Below are positions 55,701 to 64,000 of a stretch of DNA of 64,000 nt, piece by piece. Both the position numbers and the translations under genes were made by a program. The stretch comes from Atherix ibis (Eukaryota; Arthropoda; Insecta; Diptera; Athericidae). The first letter of the stretch is position 1; the number at the start of each line of letters is the position of its first letter. The notes under the pieces were generated by a model. That model saw only the letters and a list, made by a program, of their open reading frames with translations, was not told the DNA's origin and ran no database searches. Location: positions 78,298,868 through 78,362,867 of the forward strand of contig OY282607.1 in the NCBI GenBank assembly GCA_958298945.1, read 5' to 3'.

Positions 55701-57429
55701 AGAGATAATTTTAAGATTTTCTATTTTGTTATTTTTTTTTCTTTGTTTTTCCCAATTTACACTATTTATTTTTGTTGCTATTGTAATTTTTACTTAAAAT
55801 CATTTTTATTATCGTCAAACTTTTCTCATATAACATACTTACCTACCGGTTGTAAGTGTATTTTATGGAAAGAAAAAAAAAATTTTTTGTTTAAAAAACA
55901 TATCCACCTTGTGCGGGTGGACGCAATTATTTATATCCGTTTTGTAAGGCTGTGAATCCTAAATGGTGTGTAGTTCTTCCGCCGAATTTTATCTACTATT
56001 GTTAGTATTTTTTTCTTCATCCTCTCATTATATTTATATACATGTTTTTTTTATCAATAAAAAAAATTCTTTTAATTTTTATAATATCGTAAATAAACAA
56101 ACTTCGTATGACATTGAATAAAAATTATATTCCGATTTTTTTTTTATTTCTATGTAAACAAATATTATTTTATATTAGACAAGAGAAAAAAAAACAAGAA
56201 ACATAAAAAAGAGAGAGAAAAAAACCAACCACTTGGTAGTGCGTAAATTTGAATAGGAAAAAAAAATTAGTAATAAAAATAACAAAGGAAACTTTTTTAA
56301 TAAAGAAATAAACGGGAAAGAAAATTTATCGTATTTACGCTCGTATTATTTTTATAATATTAGTGTTTTTATTTTTCTTTTAGGTTTTCAGAAATGCACA
56401 AGTAAAATGTAGACTTTTTTGTTGTTGTTGTTATTGCATGCAATCAAAATAAGATTTTTTTCCTATCTTTATATCAGAGCCAATATTATTTATTGTGACA
56501 AAAACTTCACCTTTTATACATCAATATACGAGTATGTCCATATTTTGTTCTCTTTTTATGTGTAGTTTTTTTTTAAATTTTATTTTTGCTATTTTTTAAG
56601 GTCATTGTTTATTGTCGTTGGGGTTTTTTTTGGGTTGACTTGTTGGCAATTGAAATATATTATGTACAGTTTGTGTAAAAAGTTGGACTTTATAAAATAA
56701 CATACGATCAACTTTTGTGCTAACTAAAAAGTTTATATTAATCTAATAAAATGGATTACAAAACAATTTTTTTTAAATGGTTACATTATCAATTATTATA
56801 ATTGAATAAACTATTTTCTTACAATTTTATTTAGCCTTTGTCCAAGTATTTCTATGTGTCATTATATCAATTGTTAAGAATCTGGGGACGTATGAGATAA
56901 TGACTTTTGTGCTGAATTGTAATAATATTAATATTTGAATTGGATTCATTTATAATAAATAACTTTATGTCACAAAGAGTATTAACTGCGCGTTAATTTA
57001 TGATATTCTAATAAATAATAATCATTTCAAAATATAAAGTTTTTTTTCTTCAAAAGACTACTTGTTGACGATCAGATTTTTCATCAAACAAGTTTTATGG
57101 ATTTCTATAAAAGATCCGAAATATTTAATAAATCCCATAAAAAAATTGGGTGTGGGGGGAGGGGGTGCTGATTCGTTGTGTCTTCTAATATTTCTTAAAA
57201 CCCTCTCTTCCCCAACTAAGTTGTATCTTTCATCCTTTATGTGTATTAAACAAACAGATGGAGATAATTTGAACATCACCGCTCTTCTTGACCAAAATCT
57301 ATGTATTTATACTAAAGAAACGGAAAAATCTTAGGTTTTGAAATCTAAAATTTATCTGCGTTATCATTTTTTACATATATTTTTTATTAAAAACTAGTCA
57401 AATGTTCACTTTATGAGCAAAAATCTGCT
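55701..57429. other. Intergenic, nothing recognised
   Basis: AT-rich with many homopolymer runs. A G-rich run lies at 57150-57170. No coding sequence was recognised. Confidence 0.6.
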
Positions 57430-58066
57430 CATGTAACTTTCACAATCTGCCGGGAACAAATTCCCGACATAACCCTAAACGGCAGTATTATTCCACAAAA
57501 AAATAGCGTACGTTACCTAGGGCTTATATTCGACAAACGGTTAACCTGGAACCTTCATACGAAAACTAAAAGACGTGAACTTAACGGACGATACAAACAA
57601 TTATTACGTCTCCTAGACAGTAAATCAAAACTTACAACAACAAGTAAATTATTACTATACAAGACGGTTCTGAAACCAATATGGACATATGGTCTAGAAC
57701 TTTGGGGTTCGACTAAGCATTCCAACTCCCTACCAATCCAATCCCTACAATCCCGAATCCTTCGTAAAATTGGCAATGCCCCCTTTTATGTGCGAAACAC
57801 TGTTATCCACCGTGGCCTAAATGTTCCATTTGTTCGTGAACTATGCATCTCCCGATATAAAAAATTCCATTCGCACCTATCCTTCCACCCTAATCCTTTA
57901 GGAAGGGAACTTTTCACTCCCACCCTTCCAGTATACACCCATCGAAGTTTAAAACGGCGATGGCCGAGAGATTCTTTAAAATTATAAAATAAAATTACCC
58001 TGTTCTGAGGTAACATCGATGGGTGTTTTCCTCCACATGTCTTCATGTCCTTGTATATTCCCGTAA
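57430..58066 (+). mobile_element. 5'-truncated Jockey-type LINE with target-site duplications
   Basis: An open frame to the stop at 57987 (about 185 codons) encodes the end of a Jockey ORF2: VRYLGLIFDKRLTW, LLYKTVLKPIWTYGLELWGS and RKIGNAPFYVRN. The frame is uninterrupted, so the insertion is fairly young. AAAAATCTGCT occurs directly before (57419-57429) and after (58067-58077), which is the expected target-site duplication. The 3' UTR is about 80 bases with a short A tail. Truncation leaves no reverse transcriptase catalytic core. Confidence 0.9.
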
Positions 58067-58159
58067 AAAAATCTGCTTGTTACTAGCATAAGTATTTAAA
58101 GAATATCATTTAAAATTAAAAAAAAAAAAAAATCTCTTTAAAAAAAAAATTAAATTAAT

Positions 58160-58860
58160 AGAGAAAGAAAAATAATTATCTTATGTTCTTTTATTTATGC
58201 AAATATTCAATAAAAAGTAATGTTTTCTTAGTAGTAGATTTATTAGAAAAAAGTGACCTTAAATAATTATTTTCGATTATTTAAACAAATTCAAAAAATT
58301 GAGTTGACTAAAGAATCAATCTTGTTAAATTTAAATTTTTATCAAATCCTTAAAATCTAAAGATACGATACAGAAAAAAGTGATTTAGTTTTAAATTGTA
58401 ATCAGTAAGATTTTATTATAATTTAAAAAAAAAAGTTAAACAGATTAACTTAGTGTCCACATTGGTTGTTTTTTAATTAGTCCAAATTGGTTATTTTTAT
58501 AAATTAGTCCAAATTGGTTGTTTAGTTCAAATTGGTTATTTTTTACATTTTGACAAAATCTAGACAGAAAAGAATTTTTTTTTATATTTATGCAAATAAT
58601 CAATCAAAAGTAATATTTTCTTAATTTATTAGAAAAAGCTGAGTTTCTTTACAGATAATTGTTATTTGTTGGCATGTAAAAAAAGGTGTCTTTAAATAAT
58701 ATTTTCGATTATTTAAACAAATTCAAAAAAAGTTGAACAGAGTAACTTAGTGTCCACACTGCTTGTTTTTTTAATTAGTCCAAATTGGTTATTTTTTTTA
58801 ATTATTCCAAATTCATTTGTTTTTTAATGGACTGATTAAAGTCTAGATTGTCTCAAAATT
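58160..58860. repeat. AT-rich tandem duplication, about 400-base period
   Basis: 58190-58550 and 58590-58850 share long stretches (TTTATTAGAAAAA, TTTTCGATTATTTAAACAAA, AACTTAGTGTCCACA), followed by the word TTAGTCCAAATTGGTTATTT, itself repeated about five times between 58455 and 58800. The units have diverged by indels. Confidence 0.7.
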
Positions 58861-59439
58861 TTAAAAAATTACCAATTTAGACTAATTTTGGTACAATATT
58901 TATTTTTTTCATAAATATTATCGCTTAAAAAATCTGCTTTTCCTAATACACGTTTTTAACAGATACAAAAATATAGATTTAAAATTCTACATAGGGTTAC
59001 TTTGGAATTTACATATTTATTTCTGAGCAATTCCAGATATAGTAACTAGAATCGCTATAAAATTGTCAATTTATTGATTTTTTTTTCCATAAATATTTTT
59101 TCTCCAATGAAATTTTATCGTAAGGATTTCTTATAATTTTTTGTTTTGTTTTTGAAGTGATGAAAACTGTGATTTTAGTGAAATTTTCTTGGATACAGAT
59201 TACAGTATTTCATGTCTTGCGCAAGAATTTTTTTTTACTTTTTTGGTCTAAGTTCATATAAAATGAAAGAAAACTTTAAGAAACATTTTTTTTAAAGAAA
59301 TAAATTTTTAAGAAACATATCATTCTGTATATTTTGTTGTGAACCAAACACTTTGTTCGTTGGGGGGTGGGGTGGGTATCGTTGAAGGTGTAGTAAAAAA
59401 TTTATGCGACTGTTTTTGCAACAATTTAATTTTATTTGT
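58861..59439. other. Intergenic, nothing recognised
   Basis: AT-rich; no supported feature. Confidence 0.6.
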
Positions 59440-59560
59440 ATACATTAATGTCATCTCCTGCAAGTTGTTTCCTTGGGCAGTTCATGGAATCGTCTTCAGC
59501 TCCTCGGTTACACTCCTTTGGGTATTATTGACAGAACGAATGTATTTTAAAACTGTTTTT
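59440..59560 (-). pseudogene. Mariner transposase C-terminal fragment
   Basis: The stretch around 59495-59530 is the inverse of a segment at 38815-38850 in another mariner relic (CTCCTCGGTTACACTCCTTT). It corresponds to the RSVTEEL region. Only about 100 bases are recognisable. Confidence 0.5.
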
Positions 59561-59949
59561 AATGTTGAGGAACAAAAAAAAACAGTCACATAGATTGTGA
59601 ACAGTTGAATAGAGGCGCTAGAAAGCTACAGGAATTTATGTTTCAGATAAAACTACATGATGAAGATGGCCGTGAGCCAGGGGAATCCAAGTGTCTGCTG
59701 GAATGTAAAATCTAACGCGAAGAATCCTATTTCTGAGGTTTTGAAGGACTTACTCTTCAAATTAAATGTTAGTCGACGTTTCGTGCTGAAAGACCCTCTG
59801 AGCGAAGTTTGTTTTCCACTACGTTTTGGTCCCCAAAATTATCCTTTATTCTTAACACCACATTTGATGGTACATCGTTGGTCCAAAATTTCTGTTCTTT
59901 TTTTCTTAACACATTAAAAAAAACTAATTTCAGTTATCATGCTTAAAAG
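59561..59949. other. Unassigned, GC-balanced stretch
   Basis: 59640-59900 has mixed composition and an open frame of 86 codons, but I do not recognise it. Confidence 0.4.
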
Positions 59950-60053
59950 CAGGAGCTCCCAAACTTATTCACATAGCGACTTACTTTTTAGAAACTCAAT
60001 ATATAGAGAGCCACTGTATCGCCGGCGCATTGTAAAGAGTTTGGGAAACGCTG
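59950..60053. mobile_element. Short hAT-like MITE
   Basis: The left end CAGGAGCTCCCAAACT and the inverse of the right end (CAGCGTTTCCCAAACT) match at 13 of 16 positions and begin CAG, as in many hAT terminal repeats. The interior GCGACTTACTTTTTAG resembles a widespread hAT MITE core. Eight-base duplications at the flanks are imperfect, so age or boundary error is possible. Confidence 0.6.
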
Positions 60054-62510
60054 CTCTAAAAAGTGGCATAATTATAGGACAAAGTTGAAACTTGTCTAGG
60101 AGTGACTTAAGTACAAGCTGTATTTAAGTCACTCCTAGATATTTTGATACGGAAAATCTATAAGAACGCACTTATAATAGGAGGGGCTAACGTATGTGTA
60201 TAAGCTATGTAGAGGGGAAGTCCCCAATTTTCCCAATTCATTCTCATTATTTATCTGCCACGTATTGTCACAGAATAATAAAAACTAATTTCTTATAGAT
60301 TTTCCCCATCAAAATATTTTTTTTTTAATTCAGTTAAATATATTATTAAGCATATTATTTTAAATAAATGAATTTAAACAAATTTCAATTTTTAAATTTA
60401 TTCACAATATATTAAGTCAAATTCTTAATAAATTGTTTGTTTAGAAGTGCTTAACTGCGACATTGATTAATTATTGTTTAAGGTCATAGTCTATGCGTGA
60501 ATGCACGGAATTTTAATAATAGGTCATTTTATCTTAGCAATCCAACAAAATTGTAAATGTATATTTGAGCTTGAAATGTTTGTGCCTTTTAAATGAGAAA
60601 CTGAACATAAAATTATAATTAACATTGGGCAATTGAACTGTGTTTACCTGTGTTATTGTAAGGTAAGGTTTTATGACGATATTTTATTTAATTTACAATC
60701 TTTTGTATGGGAGTACATTATTTCTTCTTCAGTTATTATAGGCTAAGAGTCCTTACTGAAAACTAGAAATTTAAAACTCCTAACTTAAATTAATTAACAA
60801 ACAAAAAAAGTAACTTTATATAATTATTGAAAATACCTTAGCAATATTCTCAACATTAATTAACTCGATCTCGTTTTTTTTTGGTTAAGATAAATCACCA
60901 ACCACAAAATAAGCTTTTTACTGAATTCACAGCCTATCCTGGTTTTTTTGGCAGTTATTTTATAAATAAAAAATTATTTGAAAAAAAAATGGTCAACAAC
61001 AAGATCTACTCTAAAATTTAAAAAAAATAAATACACGTAATTTGTGTGCAAACTGAACTTTTTATGCTTAGTGTATCGACAAGATTTGAGAGAAAAATCA
61101 TTGTACTAGAAAAATGAGTGAGCATTCAATTAAAAAAATTCTCTATAAATTCAAAAAAATTGAGTGAGCATTCAATTAAAAAAATCTCTATAAATTCAAA
61201 AAAAATAAAAAATTAAAAAAAAAATAGAATAAAAACAATCTATAATATTACTATAGTATATACACAATATAAATACATATGTAAGGCATATGTATATGCA
61301 TTTGTATATAGATGCTTTAAAGTTTTGTTAGTTTAATTTATTTTTATAGGAAAAAAGTAATAAAAAACACTTGTTACCAAAAAGTTATATTGAAAAATAA
61401 ATACACACGTACCTGTGCTTAATACATAACTAAACAGAATCATCATACACATGTGCATACATAACTACAATATATAATAATTTAAATATGGACGTGTCGG
61501 AATGCATCTTTACTTATTCGAATGAATATGATGTTTTTTGGCAAATACTCACACTAGTACTTATGGGGAAGATGTTTGCTTTCTTGTTACATACACTCTT
61601 TTTCATGTGCTTGCGTGTATTTATCCATATGTTTGTATGCGATTGTGGAGACTGAAATCAAAACATTTTATGGCGCATTTTTATGGTCGTTTCGTTGGTC
61701 CGTTCGAGATCTTATTTTGGAAACATGAAGTGACGACGCTCGCAACCATCGCCGTCGTCATACAATTTGAATGAATGAATAATTTTTGTTGTTGATTTGT
61801 TTTGTTTACTAATAAATAAACACAAAGAAAAACACGATACAAACGTTGGCGATGCGGTCCGATACACATAAAAACGATGCGTTGCATTACGATAATGAGG
61901 GTCACGTTGTTGACCGGCCAATAAATATTTTTTTTTTGTGCAAGCGCAATTCCAGCAGAAATTACGTTCTATTGATAAAATTAATCGACATAACACAGAT
62001 CATAAATGATGAACAAAGTATAAATTTCAAACTTAATGAATAAAAAACAGAAACAAATATTGTAAAATTTTTAAAAAAAAAACTATAATTTAGCAACATT
62101 GGAAATAAAAAAAAGCAACGACTGTCAAACATACTCTCCAACAATACGGAGAGTTCATAATATCATAAGCTTTTCAAGGTTTACAAGTTTTTTTTCCTTT
62201 ACATTTTGAATTTTTTTTTTTTTTTTGATCGAAACTCGAAACAGTCACAAACAGTAATTTTTCAACGCAAAACTATGTTGATTTGCACCTTTATTTTTAT
62301 TGGAGATCCGTAAATTGGTTTCGTAGAATAGGAAATTCTTGTTTCAACAATTAAAGTTTTCTTCTTTTTTCTCATATATACAATATTTTTTTAATTTCTT
62401 ATAATTACTACCACTTATTTCCAATTAAAATCTAATTTCGTGTGATGATTGATTCAATATTAGTTGAATAGAAAGATTATAGTAATTTTATATATACCAT
62501 ATATATGTAC
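60054..62510. other. Intergenic; small hairpin and 46-bp tandem repeat
   Basis: Contains a 15-bp perfect hairpin (60096-60110 with 60124-60138) and a tandem duplication of about 46 bases at 61115 and 61161. A GC-elevated patch at 61500-61950 has short open frames with no recognised domain. Otherwise AT-rich. Confidence 0.55.
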
Positions 62511-63743
62511 ACTGCAGGCCAAAAGTGTTTGGCCATCTTGATAACAACATATTCACTTGAGAACTTCTTTGGATGTAGATAATATAATATATGATAAATT
62601 ACATTAATTACAAGTTTAAATAAATTATTATTTCCTCAAATATTAAAAAAAACAATCGTAATTTCTATCCATTTCATGTTTTTTTTTTGCCATAACAGGC
62701 CAAGTATAATTACCAAATTTTCGGCTTTGTTTGTAGAAGGTAAAAATACATATTAAATTCAAAAACAAATGACTTTTTATATTTTCAATATGCCTAATCA
62801 ACATCCTAGAAATGATTAATTTTATACTTTTTTTTTCCTAATATTTATCTAAATTTGCAGCTATTAAATTCGATTTAATATATATTTTTTTAAATAAAAA
62901 TATACGTAAAATCGTGAAAATAGTATTAGAGTTTGGTTTGGTATTGTTACTTTATATAACGAGGGTAAGTCGAAGCGTTTTACAGCAGCTAAATATAAAA
63001 TTTCAAAGTATTTTGGCTTTATAGAACTATAGCTTAGGCTCTAAATTACTAGTTTATGTGAGGATTGTCTTTTGCACAAGTGTTAAAGGATATCCGAAAT
63101 TTATAACAACTCAATTTCGGTGTAAATTAAAAAGAAGATGCGTCAAATCAGTGTTTCTGATAAAAGTAACTAGACGATTGAGAGTTAGTGGTCTATTTGT
63201 GCCAAGAAACCACAGTAACGAAACCAATAAACCTCAAAATAAGAAACAAAAATTGAATGGGAGTTTTTATTTCATTACAAGTGGACTAATTGAGGACTTT
63301 AAAAATGTACTCAGGAAAAATGTCTCAAGAAACACCTCAATTTCGGTGTAAATTTATAAAAAATGCGTCAAATCAGTGTTTCTGATAATGGTAACGAGGC
63401 GATTGAGAGCTAGTGGTTTATTTGTGCGCGTGACAGTAAGGAAACCAAGAAACCTTAAAATAAGGAAAAATATTGGATGGGACTTTTTATTCTATTACAA
63501 GTTGACTAATTGAGGACTTTAAAAATGTATTCTGCAAAAATGAGTAAACATCATTTTTTTTGGGTCTAAAAAATTAGATCTTTGGGTCTAAAAGAAAAAT
63601 CCACGTGCGTCGCAGTGATCGAGGACAAATTCTAAGATTAAAATTAATATATTTTTTCGCTTCTTTATTTGAATTTCTATAAAAAAACCAAAAAAAGCTT
63701 TCGCCGTAAAACCAAAGTGGTCGAATAGTTTTAGCCTACAGTG
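62511..63743 (+). mobile_element. Tc1-like element, inactive
   Basis: A 1,233-base element between TA dinucleotides. The left end is CACTGCAGGCCAAAAGTGTT and the inverse of the right end is CACTGTAGGCTAAAACTATT. The interior encodes VTRRLRVSGLFVPRNHSNET, which resembles the second half of the Tc1 DNA-binding domain (VRRRLxExGLFGRxxxKKP). It occurs twice because of a 226-base tandem duplication. No catalytic DDE blocks were found, so most of the transposase is lost. Confidence 0.75.
63110..63560. repeat. Tandem duplication, 226-base period
   Basis: 63110-63335 and 63336-63550 share CTCAATTTCGGTGTAAATT, GCGTCAAATCAGTGTTTCTG and GACTAATTGAGGACTTTAAA. The copies differ by several substitutions and small indels. 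It lies inside the Tc1-like element. Confidence 0.9.
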
Positions 63744-63902
63744 TACAAATCTATTGTGTGTGTAGACATTTCAAATTCAAGTAAATTAATTCTTACCGTT
63801 TCCATCATTGATTCTCAAAATTTTTTTTCTATATTTTTATTTAATTCTATCGAAATTTTTATTTTATTTTTACTAATTCATCTACCGTTTTGGATATTTT
63901 CC

Positions 63903-64000
63903 AGGGTGTGTTAAAATAGTAGCACAGGGTAGATTTAAGGGTATTTTTTTTCCTGATTACGAAACTTACGAACGACATAAAATGTAGAAAAACCACTAGT
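63903..64000 (+). mobile_element. Possible Tc1-like terminus running off the window
   Basis: CAGGGTGTGTTAAAATAGTA followed by GCACAGGG resembles Tc1-type ends that begin CAGTGTGTTCAAAATAATAGCA. No TA directly precedes it (the flank reads TTTTC), so the call is weak. Confidence 0.3.

Noticed and set aside
58450..58810. CRISPR-like repetition of TTAGTCCAAATTGGTT
   Set aside because: Repeats are irregularly spaced, diverged and embedded in a larger tandem duplication in a eukaryotic genome; not a CRISPR array.
61127..61774. Open frames in the GC-elevated patch near 61.5-61.8 kb
   Set aside because: Frames on both strands overlap, composition is unremarkable and no domain was seen.

Overview
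This is a very AT-rich nuclear window from an animal, almost certainly an insect and probably a fly. Genes have short introns with GT..AG borders, and the intergenic and long-intron DNA is packed with decayed mariner, DD41D (rosa-like), Tc1-like, Helitron, hAT-like, tRNA-SINE and non-LTR elements. The close SLIRP-anox gene pair is an arrangement I recall from Drosophila. The exact organism cannot be named from the sequence alone.

Genes. (1) 44-2865 (+): the last four coding exons of an ABCA-type ABC transporter whose 5' part lies left of the window. (2) 15647-32242 (+): a complete second ABCA transporter. Fourteen exons could be joined by hand into one open frame of 1,669 codons plus stop, with two membrane domains and two nucleotide-binding domains. 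The two genes are head-to-tail paralogues with the same intron phases at their 3' ends. (3) 33390-33647 (-): a SLIRP-like mitochondrial RRM protein. (4) 32571-33302 (-): an anox/ACBD6-like acyl-CoA-binding protein with ankyrin repeats, starting 87 bases after SLIRP ends on the same strand. (5) 34289-35188 (+): DPH5, the diphthamide methyltransferase, in two exons. No convincing host protein gene was found from 35.2 kb to the right end.

Layout. 2.9-15.6 kb is a transposon-rich spacer between the ABCA genes (four mariners, a Helitron with both ends, DD41D remnants, a SINE, a Jockey-type LINE remnant). 15.6-32.2 kb is the complete ABCA gene; its long introns 4, 8 and 12 are swollen by transposons. 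32.2-35.2 kb is the compact housekeeping cluster. 35.3-49.4 kb holds mariner, DD41D, I-type and R1-type LINE relics. 49.4-62.5 kb is mostly featureless AT-rich DNA with one SINE, one 5'-truncated Jockey LINE with target-site duplications, and a possible 5' exon or promoter near 55.1-55.7 kb. 62.5-63.7 kb is a Tc1-like element.

The most notable observations are the SLIRP/anox tight (possibly dicistronic) pair, a degraded ABC signature motif in the upstream ABCA paralogue, two stop-free in-frame mini-introns in the ABCA genes, a Helitron with clear termini, several perfect long hairpins, a cluster of nuclear-receptor-like half sites, and the repeated presence of short tandem duplications inside transposon relics. 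I did not find a clearly new biological system. Boundaries of decayed elements are approximate unless terminal repeats are cited.
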